The position numbers were made by a program, and so were the translations under genes. DNA of 64,000 nucleotides, taken from the NCBI GenBank assembly GCA_963753195.1, contig CAVWBH010000003.1, positions 620,001-684,000 on the forward strand, in the 5' to 3' direction. The notes beneath the pieces were generated by a model. The model saw only the letters and a program-made list of their open reading frames with translations, was not told the DNA's origin and did not search any database. Positions 1-8,203 of the stretch are shown piece by piece (position 1 is the stretch's first letter; each line of letters opens with the position of its first letter). Source of the stretch: Palsa-504 sp963753195 (lineage in GTDB: Bacteria; Actinomycetota; Actinomycetes; Streptosporangiales; Streptosporangiaceae).

Positions 1-500
1 CACGATCAGGCTGAACGTCAGCGGGTCGCCATCTGGCTCTTTCCACGGCAACGTGACCAGCACCGGAGGGTAGCGCCGGATGTGCTCAGCCAGGATCGGC
101 CGCAACGACTGGGCCAGCGGAACGTCGTGCTCTTTGCGGTTCTTGATCGGAGCGAAGCACGGCACGCCGTGCACGACACGGACCTGGCGGCGGACGTGGA
201 TGACCGGGAGTGGACCGTCGAGCTCGATGTCGTCAACCGCCAAGCCGAACATCTCGGCCTGGCGCATGCCCGTACCGGCCCCGAAATAGACCAGCGCGGC
301 ATATCTGGGATTAAGAGCAGCCGCCATCGCTTCGACCTGCGCCAAGGTCCAGGGCCCGCTTTCTTCTCCTCCCGTTTCGGCCGAGTGACTGACTGGGCGC
401 GGGTCGGATTCCGGCCGATCAGCCCGTCATCCATCGCGGCAATGAAGACGGACGACACGACAGTGATGACCTGGCCCTTCGAGCTGGCCGAGAGCTTCAT
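1..500 (-). pseudogene. Tyrosine recombinase/phage integrase, frameshifted and cut by the window edge
   Basis: The minus strand starts with an N-terminal core-binding segment (MKLSASSKGQVITVV, then DDGLIGRNPT). After about residue 45 the frame fails, and the homologous sequence continues one base out of phase as SGPWTLAQVEAMAAALNPRY, then GTGMRQAEMFGL and VPLAQSLRPILAEHI, open to base 1. TGMRxxE is the box carrying the first catalytic Arg of tyrosine recombinases. The slip lies around 360-385, in a purine-rich stretch. The catalytic His-x-x-Arg and Tyr would lie beyond the edge. It is a relic of an integrated element or a base-call error; no attachment site is visible here. Confidence 0.75.
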
Positions 501-538
501 GCCTGATACCCACGCCTGAGTCAGGCTGGGCCGCTTGC

Positions 539-874
539 CTAGCTCCCGGCCCCGACCGCCGGGGCGAGATACAGCATCCGGCGGGTCCCGCCGAGCTTGG
601 ACCCTAGGACGCCGACCAGAAGCCCGATGACCATCGCCCGGGAGCCGAGATCCCCGAGGAACACGTACAGCAGCACCACAGGCAGGACAACACCCACCAG
701 CGCGGCACCGAGAATATGAATCATCCGCCGTCCGCGTGACGGCTGGCTTGAGGCGCCCGCCGAGTCCACGTCACTGTTCGCTTCGGTCACGATCGCCGTC
801 CCTGACCAGGCGCCGCCCAGAGCGACGGCTGCACCGGCAGACACCACGATGCCAGCCGCCTGCCCCAGCCACAA
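539..874 (-). CDS. Hypothetical small membrane protein
   Basis: A 111-residue reading frame starting at GTG, with no recognised family. An N-terminal hydrophobic segment (residues 5-25) is followed by a polar Ser/Asp-rich linker. Two further hydrophobic stretches follow at about residues 52-72 and 79-90, the second close to GLLVGVLGSKLGG. The upstream ribosome-binding signal is weak. It lies just downstream of the broken integrase and may be element cargo. Coding status rests on hydrophobic patterning and GC-rich third positions, so it is uncertain. Confidence 0.4.
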   Translation of the reverse strand: MWLGQAAGIVVSAGAAVALGGAWSGTAIVTEANSDVDSAGASSQPSRGRRMIHILGAALVGVVLPVVLLYVFLGDLGSRAMVIGLLVGVLGSKLGGTRRMLYLAPAVGAGS

Positions 875-1151
875 TCACCCGAACCGGATGACTTGCCGCC
901 CCACGATCACTTGCATCCGATGAGCCGACGTCAACTCTGTCTTGGCAGCTGGCCGGCTATCACCGGCAGGTCCATAGCGAGACATGGTTGGCCTCATTTT
1001 GGCCTTATAACGTCGCTCAACACTGCTGCTTGCCGCGCGTCATTGACGACGATTTCAGCAGGTCAGTTGCGGAATAAGCAGCTAGCGGGCGCGACCGCAG
1101 ATCACTGCGGATCTGATGTTCTTGAGCGTCGCCGAATCTAGCCATGGCTGA

Positions 1152-1532
1152 TCAAGGCGGTAGCGGCCCGGCGTGCTTGTCATACGCCTCCAGGGCCTTC
1201 TCTAGCGTGAACGGCCCGCGAAGCCACTGAAGCTGCGGCGGGATCTCGGAATAATCCACGTATGGATTATCGCCGCAGCCGGGGCAGATGAGTTCGAACA
1301 CGTTGGTGTAGCCGCCTTCGATGCGGCCGTCTACGATGCGGACCGGCTGGCGCCGCACGAAGGCGGTCCGGCCGTGGCCGGGCTGCCCGGCAAGCGGGAA
1401 TGTCATCCCATCCGTAGGCCCCATGCGCAGCCACGGATCACGGCGGTCGTTCAGGCTCGGCGCAGGGACGGCAAGCGGGCGGACAGCGGGTCCGGTACCG
1501 GTCCAGGTGTCAGGGTCGTTAAGGCTGCTCAT
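1152..1532 (-). CDS. Conserved hypothetical protein with CPGC motif
   Basis: A protein of about 126 residues starting at the ATG (MSSLNDPDTW); a GTG four codons upstream is possible. The C-terminal half contains ELICPGCGDNPYVDYSE, then LQWLRGPFTLEKALEAYDKH. This resembles a recurrent actinobacterial family of unknown function with a single Cys-x-x-Cys knuckle and a short helical tail. The N-terminal half is proline- and polar-rich and probably unstructured. No partner genes are adjacent. The lone CPGC pair suggests metal binding only if the protein dimerises or uses other ligands. Confidence 0.65.
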   Translation of the reverse strand: MSSLNDPDTWTGTGPAVRPLAVPAPSLNDRRDPWLRMGPTDGMTFPLAGQPGHGRTAFVRRQPVRIVDGRIEGGYTNVFELICPGCGDNPYVDYSEIPPQLQWLRGPFTLEKALEAYDKHAGPLPP

Positions 1533-1544
1533 CCAACTCACCAC

Positions 1545-1900
1545 CCGGCCAGTAATTCCGGCGCTGCCCAGGGGCTGGAGCAGCGTTGCTCTTCGTCAGA
1601 CCATACGCGCAGACACTGCGCGGCGAAATGTTCAGCCGAGCTGGACAGTGCCTGGTGAAGCTTTGTTTCCCGGCCGTTTGCCTCAGCGTCGGGTGACGTT
1701 TCCGGCGGTCAGTATGCGGGTGGAAGCGTGGGAGTTCTCCCCCGAACCCGCCATAGGAGGATCTGTGACTCCCGGAACCTGTCGTCGCATCAAGGCCGTC
1801 TGTTACCGCACCCATCGACAGCTGCTCACCGGCAGACCGCCAGATGGCGAACTCGACCGAGACATGCTGCGGATATGTCGTCGAGCATCGCTGTCCATGA
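1545..1900. other. No convincing gene
   Basis: Several overlapping reading frames exist on both strands, but none has a recognisable domain, a good start signal or protein-like composition. I see no hairpin or repeat worth naming. Confidence 0.5.
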
Positions 1901-2116
1901 TCAGGGCAACCATTTGCCCAATGTGAAGGTAGGAGTCCAAAGACTCAAGGGCCAGAAGAGAACCGAGATGGCCCACTGAACCCAGCTATGGATCGACGAT
2001 ACACTGCTTGGAGTTGTCGGCAAATGGGGAGCCGCTGTATTAACAAAGACGCCGATCAGGATGTATAGCGCGATGAGGAGGCCTTTTACACTAAAAAGTG
2101 TCTTCAGGAAGTCCAC
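1901..2116 (-). CDS. Small two-helix membrane protein
   Basis: A 71-residue protein beginning MDFLKTLFSVKGLLIALYI, with two hydrophobic segments (about residues 8-27 and 44-60) and the C-terminal end WTPTFTLGKWLP. The architecture, with a basic N-terminus, helix, PHLP turn, helix and aromatic tail, resembles small conserved actinobacterial membrane proteins of unknown function. Local base composition is less GC-rich than in the neighbouring large genes. It stands alone on the minus strand with no operon partner. Confidence 0.6.
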   Translation of the reverse strand: MDFLKTLFSVKGLLIALYILIGVFVNTAAPHLPTTPSSVSSIHSWVQWAISVLFWPLSLWTPTFTLGKWLP

Positions 2117-2829
2117 TTCGGCTCATATCCTCTCGGTGGATGCTCGTGATCTCTGCCGACGACGTTGGCAATCTAGCCATGCCACTGAGTTTGTCCGCTC
2201 GTGGCACCCTTCAGCAGCGGACATGGTTGCCCCATTCCTGGCAATAGAGACATGTCGCCACGTTCTTCACGATAGTTCATCCGGAGCTATCCGTCCGCCC
2301 GACACTCCGGACTGTCGCGCGGCACCCGACGAGTTGATACAGAGCCTGGAAGGCCGGGGTCTGATGTCCACCGCGGTTCGGTTCGAGGGTGAGACCAGTC
2401 GCAGCGAGGAACCTGTCGACGGGCACGGACCGGTACTGGATGCGCATGAGGCGATTCCGGACCACGACGGCCGGTTGCTCGGCGCCGCGCGGAAGACGAT
2501 CAAGTGCAGTGGCGGCGGAATCAAGTACATGCAAGGCTGACCGGCCGCGTAGCCCGGTCCAGCCCGGCAGCGTGCCACATTCGTGCCATACCAAGGTGAC
2601 AACTGCGGTCATGAGCAGTCACTTAAAGACGCTGCAAACGGCCTCTGAACTGGGTTCATCGAGGTCAGCGCTGACCATGAAGCGTCCTCCTATCGCTTCC
2701 GGTGGGCCGGACGAACACCGCTGACCGTTCGGCCTCGGTCGTGTGGCCACGGCCACGATATCGGCCCCGGACGGACGCCGGCGGGTGGCGCACCCGCGCT
2801 GGTCACGGCGACGGCGTAGGCTTCACGCC
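2117..2829. other. Long stretch without a convincing gene
   Basis: Frames of about 110-160 codons overlap on both strands, but none shows a domain, signal peptide or consistent codon bias. Together with the broken integrase at the left edge it looks like eroded accessory DNA. No terminator or repeat stands out. Confidence 0.5.
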
Positions 2830-3288
2830 GTGAGCGTCGAGGTGAGGTTGCGCAGCGTCGAGCCGACACCGACCGCGGTGGTAGCGGCGGCGACCACGTG
2901 GGCGGAGTTCCCGGCGGTGTGGGGGCCGATGCTGGACCAGGTGTGGGCCTTTATCCGGGGCGGCGCTCCGGGCGGCCTCTACGAGCAGGGCCACAACATC
3001 ATGCTCTACAAGGACGATGTCCCCCACGTCGAAGTCGGCGTTCAGGTGAGCGGCTCGTTCGAGCCCGCCGGAGGAGTGGTCGCGTCAGCGCTTCCGGGCG
3101 GCCTGGTGGCTACCGCGACCCACACCGGCCCGATGGCCGGGATCGGCGACACCCATCAGGCGGTGCGGGCGTGGAGCGAGGCGAACGGGTACCGGCTGGC
3201 CGGCCCTCGCTGGGAGATCTACGGTGATCCCGACCCGTCCAGCGGCCAGTTCGACGTGCAGGTGTTCTGGTCGCTGCTAGCGCCGTAA
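2830..3288 (+). CDS. GyrI-like / AraC effector-binding-domain protein
   Basis: The start is taken at GTG 2830 (VSVEVRLRSVEPTPTAVV), because upstream codons are arginine-rich and unlike the family. The 152-residue product is a single GyrI-like small-molecule-binding domain: an opening beta strand, the helix around WAEFPAVWGPMLDQVWAFI, the central strand HNIMLYKD, the VEVGVQVSG repeat and the closing WEIYGDP segment. Free-standing members bind hydrophobic or cationic ligands; no DNA-binding domain is fused here. It sits 51 bp before the MntP-like gene on the same strand. Ligand and role are unknown. Confidence 0.75.
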   Translation: MSVEVRLRSVEPTPTAVVAAATTWAEFPAVWGPMLDQVWAFIRGGAPGGLYEQGHNIMLYKDDVPHVEVGVQVSGSFEPAGGVVASALPGGLVATATHTGPMAGIGDTHQAVRAWSEANGYRLAGPRWEIYGDPDPSSGQFDVQVFWSLLAP

Positions 3289-3339
3289 CCAGGACTTTGC
3301 GGCGCGTCCGGCGGCCGGGTACTCGGTATCGTGTGCGCC

Positions 3340-3891
3340 ATGGTCGGCGTGGCGCTGGTGGCGGTGTCCCTGGGCCTGTCTAACCTCGCGGCCTCGGTGG
3401 GTATCGGGGTGGCCGGAATCGATGCCCGGACGCGGTGGCGGGTGGGCGTGACGTTCGGTCTCTTCGAGACCGGCATGCCCATTGTCGGCCTGCTGCTGGG
3501 TCATAGCCTGGCTACCGCGCTGGGCCGGCCTGCACACTGGATCGGCGCTGGTTTGCTGATCGCCACCGGGTTGTATGCCCTGGTCCAGGCCGTTCGCGCG
3601 CGGGGCGCCCGGGCGGCAGATGATCAGGCCGCGCGCATCGGGCCCGGACGGCTGCTCATCACCGGGCTGGCCTTGAGCATTGACAACCTCGCGGTCGGAT
3701 TCGCACTGGGCACCTACCACCTCAACGTCACGGCGGCCGCCCTCGTGATCGGCGCGGTCAGCGTGGCCATGTCGCTGCTCGGCCTGGAACTCGGCAGCCG
3801 GATCGGCAGCCGGGCCGCGGACCGGGGCGAGCTCATCGGCGGCGTCGTCCTGATCGGAGTCGGCATCGCCCTGGCCGCAGGCGTGATCTAG
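3340..3891 (+). CDS. MntP/YtaF-like putative manganese efflux protein
   Basis: A protein of about 183 residues, starting at ATG 3340. It is almost wholly membrane-embedded, with six hydrophobic segments arranged as two repeats, the usual MntP fold. Repeat signatures are LSNLAASVGIGVAGID near the N-terminus and LSIDNLAVGFALG in the middle, where the Asp/Asn pair lies in a helix. MntP exports Mn(II) in other bacteria. Here the first repeat has Asn where an Asp is usual, so metal specificity is uncertain. No manganese riboswitch is seen upstream. The 3' end overlaps the convergent membrane-protein gene by 4 bp. Confidence 0.7.
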   Translation: MVGVALVAVSLGLSNLAASVGIGVAGIDARTRWRVGVTFGLFETGMPIVGLLLGHSLATALGRPAHWIGAGLLIATGLYALVQAVRARGARAADDQAARIGPGRLLITGLALSIDNLAVGFALGTYHLNVTAAALVIGAVSVAMSLLGLELGSRIGSRAADRGELIGGVVLIGVGIALAAGVI

Positions 3892-4400
3892 GGCGCGGGC
3901 ACAGCCAGCGGGAGCGGGTCCGGGGACGACTTGCGCCGGCGGTGGCGCAGGGCGCGGAGCAGGGGCAGCGCGGCGAAATAGGTGCCGGCCAGCGAGCTTA
4001 CGCCGATGCCCAGGTCGACCGATATCCGGCCCTCCTTGGCCCAGTAGACGTCTTTGAGGTCCAGGAGCAGCGCGAACTCATCCACGATGAGCGCGAGCCC
4101 GGCACCGTAGGACACGGCCACGAACGGATGCCTGCGCTTGGCGCTGTCGCCGTGAACCGCTACGCCGCCGACGCCACTGACCATGCCGATTCCCCACATG
4201 TAGTGGTGCAGGTGCTCGCCGCCGACGCTCAGGTTGCGGAACGGGCCCCGCCCGGCCTTGATGCTGTAGGTGATGCCCCGCACCGTGGCGAACGTGGTGG
4301 TGAAGGCGAGCCAGCTGAGCAGGGCCGATCGCTGCCCCGGATCGAGTTCGGTGTAAAACACCGCGCGAACGTCGTTGGCGAGCGGTGAGCTGACGGTCAT
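3888..4400 (-). CDS. Integral membrane protein with GGEHLHHY motif
   Basis: A 170-residue protein with about four hydrophobic segments. A His-rich motif (VGGEHLHHYMWGIGM) lies at residues 58-72, followed by a glycine-rich helix, an acidic helix (LIVDEFALLLDLKDVYW) and a basic C-terminal tail. The clustered His and acidic residues inside membrane segments could bind metal or haem; that is inference from composition only. No characterised family is recognised. The end overlaps the convergent MntP-like gene by 4 bp. Confidence 0.6.
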   Translation of the reverse strand: MTVSSPLANDVRAVFYTELDPGQRSALLSWLAFTTTFATVRGITYSIKAGRGPFRNLSVGGEHLHHYMWGIGMVSGVGGVAVHGDSAKRRHPFVAVSYGAGLALIVDEFALLLDLKDVYWAKEGRISVDLGIGVSSLAGTYFAALPLLRALRHRRRKSSPDPLPLAVPAP

Positions 4401-4426
4401 CTCTGGAACGATACCCGCCGGCCGCC

Positions 4427-5266
4427 TTAGGTGCCTGGCGTGGCGGTACGGGCGAGAGCGGCCAGCGCCTCGTACGCCTCGGCGGGCGTGGTGCGCGAGC
4501 CGATCCGGTGGCCGGTGAGGCGGCCGTGATCGTCGCTGCCGCCGGTGGCGATCAGGCCGAGCTCGCGGGTCAGGCCGAGCAGGCCGGCTTGCACATCGGC
4601 CGGCTGGTCCGGGTGGAAGACCTCCACCCCGGCCAGGCCCGCGGCAGCCAGGCCGGCGATCTGATCATCGGCGACGAGCAGCGCGCGGTCCGCACGCGGG
4701 TGGGCGATGACGGCGACGCCGCCCGCCGCGCGGACCAGGCCGATGGCCCGGACCGGATCCAGTGCGTACCGGGTGACGTAGGCGCGGCCGCCATCGGCGA
4801 TCCAGTCCCGGGTAAAGGCCTGCTCAGGTGCGGCGATGGCCCCGCTCGCCACCATCGCGCGCGCGATGTGGGGGCGGCCGACCACCCCCGACCCGGCGAT
4901 CGCTGCGACATCATCCCAGGTGATGGGCACGCCGAGGCCGATCAGGCGATCCACCATGGCTCGGGCGCGCCGCACCCGGTCGCCGCGGATGCGCCGGGTT
5001 TCCGCAGCCAGCTGCGCGTCGTCAGGGTCGAACAGGTAGGCCAGCAGGTGCAGGCTGCGGCCGTCCAGCAGGCATGACAGCTCCATGCCCGGCACCAGGG
5101 TGAGAGAACCGGGCAGCGCGCGGCGGGCCTGCGCATGCCCGGCCGTCGTGTCGTGGTCGGTCAGCGCCACCACGTCCAGGCCGGCCTGCGCGGCCCGGCG
5201 CATCACCTCCGCCGGAGGCTCGGTGCCGTCCGAAGCGCTGCTGTGCACATGCAGGTCGGCTCGCAT
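4427..5266 (-). CDS. PHP-domain phosphoesterase (TrpH / RNase AM type)
   Basis: A 279-residue protein beginning MRADLHVHSSASDGTEPPAEV, the classic PHP opening DLHxHSxxSDG. It is followed by VALTDHDTTAG, PGMELSC, GRPHIARAMV, AHPRAD and GGSDDHG, the metal-binding His/Asp set in the expected order. Enzymes of this branch remove phosphate from 3',5'-nucleotide bisphosphates or act as 5'-3' exonucleases on RNA 5' ends. All metal ligands I can place are present, so it should be active. Three 16-bp direct repeats lie immediately upstream of the ATG. Confidence 0.85.
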   Translation of the reverse strand: MRADLHVHSSASDGTEPPAEVMRRAAQAGLDVVALTDHDTTAGHAQARRALPGSLTLVPGMELSCLLDGRSLHLLAYLFDPDDAQLAAETRRIRGDRVRRARAMVDRLIGLGVPITWDDVAAIAGSGVVGRPHIARAMVASGAIAAPEQAFTRDWIADGGRAYVTRYALDPVRAIGLVRAAGGVAVIAHPRADRALLVADDQIAGLAAAGLAGVEVFHPDQPADVQAGLLGLTRELGLIATGGSDDHGRLTGHRIGSRTTPAEAYEALAALARTATPGT

Positions 5267-5268
5267 AG

Positions 5269-5316
5269 GGGTCAGCTCGAATCAGGGTCAGCTTGAATCA
5301 GGGTCAGCTGAAACCA
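5269..5316. repeat. Three tandem 16-bp direct repeats
   Basis: Three consecutive copies of a GGGTCAGCTYGAATCA-like unit abut the start codon of the PHP phosphoesterase gene. The third copy is diverged at its end. The repeats occupy the place where its ribosome-binding site and promoter should be. Confidence 0.8.
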
Positions 5317-5335
5317 GTATCGGCAGGCCGGGCAT

Positions 5336-5372
5336 GACAGTGGCGCCGACCCGCGGGGCCGGCGCCACTGTC
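5336..5372 (-). terminator. Hairpin downstream of exported-protein paralogue 1
   Basis: A perfect 13-bp inverted repeat (GACAGTGGCGCCG and its complement) plus three inner G-C pairs closes a small loop. It starts 10 bp after the stop codon of paralogue 1. No strong U-tract follows on the minus strand, so it may act as an mRNA-stabilising 3' end as well as a terminator. Confidence 0.7.
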
Positions 5373-5381
5373 ATCAGAGCC

Positions 5382-6071
5382 TTACAGGTGGCCGAAGTTG
5401 GCGCTCCACATCTGGTTGTTGTAGACGACGTGGTTGGAGTACTTCGACAGCGTCCAGGTGGTCAGCTGCGGGCGCGGCTTGTCGGTCGGGTACGCGTTGC
5501 CCGGGTAGTTGAGCACGTACGGGTGGGAGAAGTTGGTGTCCGAGCCGTTGATCAGCGGGACAAAGTGACCCTTGATCGAGGCGTAGGAGTCCACCACCCA
5601 CACGGTCTTGGCGGACTGGCCACAAGGCTCGAGGGCCACCCCGGTGCCGTCGACGGCCGTGCTGCCGACGCCGACGCAGTAGCCGCTGTCCGCGCCGTAA
5701 GGCGAGTATTCGATCTCGTACGCCCACAGCTTGGAGTAGTGCAGGTTCAGCGACGAGCTCACCAGACCAGCCTTATAGAAGTCATTCACCGTGCCCTGGA
5801 AGGAGATGGTGAAGTCTTCGCCCGGGTCGGAGTTGCTGGCTTGGAAGAGAATGATGGGCTGCCCGGCCTTGGCCTTGGCCTGGTACACGTCGAGCACGAA
5901 GTTGGGGTGCTTGTGGGTGCCGTAGAGCTGGCTGAAGATGTCGATGCAGTTGTGACCGCACGACGGGGTGGCCGCAGACGCGGCGCCCGCGGTGAGCGCC
6001 CCCGCTGCGCCGATGCCGCCGACCAGGGTCAGCGTGGCCGCGGCCGCGAAGATCTTGCTCTTGATGGACAT
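5382..6071 (-). CDS. Exported protein of unknown function, tandem family member 1
   Basis: A 229-residue protein with a Sec-type signal peptide (MSIKSKIFAAAATL, cleavage near ASA-ATPSC) and four cysteines: the pair in PSCGHNC and one each in SGYC and LEPCG, probably forming two disulphides after export. Family landmarks are GQPIILFQ, the LHY-to-EIEY loop, CVGVGSTA, VWVVDSY, PLINGSDTNFSHPYV, YPTDKPRPQLT and the terminal QMWSANFG. It is the most diverged of six copies and has the shortest variable loop (SKLWAY). The GxC..LxPCG..VW pattern faintly recalls beta-trefoil lectin repeats, but I assign no function. GAGGAGG precedes the ATG. Confidence 0.85.
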   Translation of the reverse strand: MSIKSKIFAAAATLTLVGGIGAAGALTAGAASAATPSCGHNCIDIFSQLYGTHKHPNFVLDVYQAKAKAGQPIILFQASNSDPGEDFTISFQGTVNDFYKAGLVSSSLNLHYSKLWAYEIEYSPYGADSGYCVGVGSTAVDGTGVALEPCGQSAKTVWVVDSYASIKGHFVPLINGSDTNFSHPYVLNYPGNAYPTDKPRPQLTTWTLSKYSNHVVYNNQMWSANFGHL

Positions 6072-6184
6072 TGTGGCCTGTTCCTCCTCGGGACTGCGGC
6101 CGTGCTCCGTGCACGACCGCTGAGCCGCCAGGAGCGGCTGACCCGGTGTCTCACTTAGAAGGACGCGTCAGATGTTGAATAGGT

Positions 6185-6201
6185 TGTCACGTTTCGTGTC
6201 A
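6185..6201. promoter_or_regulatory. Imperfect palindrome upstream of paralogue 1
   Basis: TGTCACGTTTCGTGTCA is a 17-bp near-palindrome about 115 bp upstream of the paralogue 1 start. It could be an operator; I cannot name the regulator. Confidence 0.25.
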
Positions 6202-6267
6202 GGTTGTGCGAAGGAGACACGATGTGCGCAGCCAGTTGACAGGCGGCTGCGCCGCAGGCATAGAGCA

Positions 6268-6301
6268 GTGACGCCGGCCCCTTGCAGGGGGCCGGCGTCA
6301 C
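6268..6301 (-). terminator. Hairpin downstream of paralogue 2
   Basis: A perfect 14-bp stem opening with GTGACGCCGGCCCC and a 6-base loop. It lies 27 bp after the stop of paralogue 2. Its outer arm GTGACGCC is shared with the other hairpins of the cluster while the inner pairs differ, indicating conserved structure. The tail is not U-rich. Confidence 0.75.
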
Positions 6302-6328
6302 GGGTTACTCAGGAAGCGAGTCCAGCCT

Positions 6329-7075
6329 CTAGTGCAGGACTCCGAAGTTGGCGCCCCAGAGCTGGTTGGAGGTGACGGTGCCCAGCTCAGGGAAACCGAA
6401 ACCGTTGGAGAAACCGGTCAGGTTGGTCACGGTCAGCTGCGGCCGCGGCATGTCGGTCGGGAACCCGTTGATCGGGTAGGTCAGTACGAACGGGTGGGAG
6501 AAGTTCGTGTTCGAACCGTTGATCAGCGGGATGTAGCCGCCGTGGATGAAGGTGGGCCACGAGTCGAGGTAGTCCAGGATCCACACCGTGTTGGCGGACA
6601 CGCCGCACGGCTGCAGCGTGACGCCCTCACCCTGGACCGCCGTGGTGGCGACGCCGAGGCACAGGCCGGAGTCCACGCCGAACGGCGCGTACTCGTTCTC
6701 GAACGCCGGGTCGTTCGGGAAACCATGAGCCAGGCCGCCGTAGTGCAGCGCGACCGCGGACGAGACCAGCTTCGCGGCGTAGAAGTCCGCCACGGTGCCC
6801 TGGAAGGCCACGGTCCAGTCCAGGGCCGGGTCGTAGTTCGCGGTCCGGAACAGGATGACCGGCTGGCCGGCCCGCTCGCCCTGCCGCAGCACGTCAACGG
6901 TGAAGTTCGGCGAGTGGTGCGTGCCGAACTGCTTGCTGAAGAGGTTGATGCAGGAATCGCCGCATGACGGCGTGGCCGCCGAGGCGGTTCCCGCGGTAAG
7001 CGCGCCCGCCATGCCGACGCCGCCGACCATGGTCAGCGTCGCCGCGGCGGCGAGCACCTTGCTCTTGATGGACAT
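6329..7075 (-). CDS. Exported protein of unknown function, tandem family member 2
   Basis: A 248-residue protein. The signal peptide covers residues 1-33 (ending TASA), and cysteines are at 38, 42, 139 and 157. Landmarks are FTVDVLRQGERAGQPVILFR (residues 58-77), TANYDPALDWTVAFQGTV, the variable loop GGLAHGFPNDPAF (113-125), ENEYAPFGVDSGLCLG, GEGVTLQPCGVSANTVWILD, PLINGSNTNFSHP, and PTDMPRPQLTV before the C-terminal LWGANFG. It is closest to copies 3 and 4. The ribosome-binding site is AGAGAGGAAT. It has its own leader hairpin and its own downstream hairpin, so it is probably transcribed singly. Confidence 0.88.
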   Translation of the reverse strand: MSIKSKVLAAAATLTMVGGVGMAGALTAGTASAATPSCGDSCINLFSKQFGTHHSPNFTVDVLRQGERAGQPVILFRTANYDPALDWTVAFQGTVADFYAAKLVSSAVALHYGGLAHGFPNDPAFENEYAPFGVDSGLCLGVATTAVQGEGVTLQPCGVSANTVWILDYLDSWPTFIHGGYIPLINGSNTNFSHPFVLTYPINGFPTDMPRPQLTVTNLTGFSNGFGFPELGTVTSNQLWGANFGVLH

Positions 7076-7195
7076 GAATGATTCCTCTCTTGGAACCCCG
7101 CAGCCGTACCCTGCGCACGGCTGCGTCGAGCTGGCCCCCGCAACGTCTGGCCTGACTGGTCCTGCGGTCCGATGGAGGGCTTCGCCTTCGCATAG
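7076..7195 (-). promoter_or_regulatory. Structured 5' leader of paralogue 2
   Basis: On the minus strand a GCAGCCGT...ACGGCTGC hairpin lies 6-30 bases before the ribosome-binding sequence GGTTCCAAGAGAGG, itself conserved across the family. Further upstream a GACCGCAGGACC..GTC segment matches the corresponding segment of copies 4-6 with compensating changes. Confidence 0.55.
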
Positions 7196-7251
7196 GAAGA
7201 CGCAGGACGCGGGCGAAAGGTTGACGCGCAGTGCACGAAAATATACAAAGA

Positions 7252-7290
7252 GTGACGCCAGCCTCCCCTCGGCGAGGAGGCTGGCGTCAC
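7252..7290 (-). terminator. Intrinsic terminator downstream of paralogue 3
   Basis: A perfect 15-bp stem (GTGACGCCAGCCTCC and its complement) with a 9-base loop, 20 bp past the stop of paralogue 3. Read on the minus strand it runs into TCTTTGTATATTTT, a convincing U-rich tail. Confidence 0.88.
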
Positions 7291-7310
7291 CCGGGGTGCG
7301 AGTTCAGCCC

Positions 7311-8036
7311 CTAGTGCAGGACTCCGAAGTCAGCGCCCCAGAGCTGGTCGTTATTCGCGGTGCCCAGCTCCGGCCCGTTCGGACCGTTGGAGAAGCCGGT
7401 GAGCGGGGTGATGGTGAGCTGCGGACGCGAGCTGTCGGTGGGGTACCGGATGTTCGGGTAGGTGAGCACCTCCGGGTGCGAGAAGTTCGTGTCCGAGCCG
7501 TTGATCAGGGGGACGTAGCCGCCGTGGATGAAGGTGCTCCACGAGTCCCGGTAGTCCAGGATCCACACGGTGGTCGCGGACACGCCGCACGGCTGCAGCG
7601 TCACGCCCTCGTCGTCGAAGGCGGTGGTGGCCACACCGAGGCACAGGCCGGAGTCCACGCCGAACGGCGCGTACTCGTTCTCGAACGCCGGAAGGGCGTG
7701 GTAGTGGAGGTTGAGGGCGGCGGATACTAGTCCCGCAGCGTGGAAGTCGTTCACGGTGCCCTGGAACGCGACCGTCCAGTCCAGGGCCGGGTCGTAGTTC
7801 GCGGTCCGGAACAGGATGATCGGCTGGCCGGCCCGCTCGCCCTGCCGCAGCACGTCAACGGTGAAGCTCGGCGACTTGTGCGTGCCGAACTGCTTGCTGA
7901 AGACGTTGATGCAGGAAGGGCCGCACGACGGGGTGGCCGCCGAGGCGGTTCCCGCGCTGAGCGCGCCCGCCATACCGACGCCGCCGACCATGGTCAGCGT
8001 CGCCGCCGCGGCGGCTACCTTGCTCTTGACGGACAT
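7311..8036 (-). CDS. Exported protein of unknown function, tandem family member 3
   Basis: A 241-residue paralogue with signal peptide MSVKSKVAAAAATL..TASA, the PSCGPSC pair and later cysteines in GLCLG and QPCGV. It shares long identical runs with copy 2 (RTANYDPALDWTVAFQGTV, the ENEYAPFGVDSGLCLG segment) but has a very short variable loop (HALPAF). The downstream YPTDSSRPQLT differs from the PTDxPRPQL of the others. The final residues LWGADFGVLH match copy 2. Its upstream leader is shorter than those of copies 4-6. Confidence 0.88.
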   Translation of the reverse strand: MSVKSKVAAAAATLTMVGGVGMAGALSAGTASAATPSCGPSCINVFSKQFGTHKSPSFTVDVLRQGERAGQPIILFRTANYDPALDWTVAFQGTVNDFHAAGLVSAALNLHYHALPAFENEYAPFGVDSGLCLGVATTAFDDEGVTLQPCGVSATTVWILDYRDSWSTFIHGGYVPLINGSDTNFSHPEVLTYPNIRYPTDSSRPQLTITPLTGFSNGPNGPELGTANNDQLWGADFGVLH

Positions 8037-8130
8037 GAAAGACTCCTCTCTTGGAACCTGACAGCCTGCCTTCGGAGGGAAAATGTCCCCCGGGTCGAAC
8101 CCGGGAAGGCGCAGATGGTGGCGTGCGACA
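8037..8130 (-). promoter_or_regulatory. Short structured 5' leader of paralogue 3
   Basis: The minus strand has CCCGGGTTCGACCCGGG, a tight hairpin equivalent in position to the co-varying hairpin in leaders 4-6, joined almost directly to GGTTCCAAGAGAGG. The middle portion of the longer leaders is missing. Confidence 0.5.
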
Positions 8131-8137
8131 GGCGGTG

Positions 8138-8173
8138 GTGACGCCGACCCCCCTCGCGGAGAGCCGGCGTCAC
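8138..8173 (-). terminator. Hairpin downstream of paralogue 4
   Basis: GTGACGCCG and its complement form a 9-bp outer stem around an imperfect C/G-rich interior. It lies 31 bp past the paralogue 4 stop and shares the GTGACGCC arm of the family. The tail is not U-rich. Confidence 0.7.
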
Positions 8174-8203
8174 CGTGCCGCTTTCGGGTGCGAGCTCAGC
8201 TGC

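Noticed and set aside
2117..2829. Candidate genes of about 110-160 codons on both strands
   Set aside because: No domain, start signal or consistent composition; mutually overlapping.
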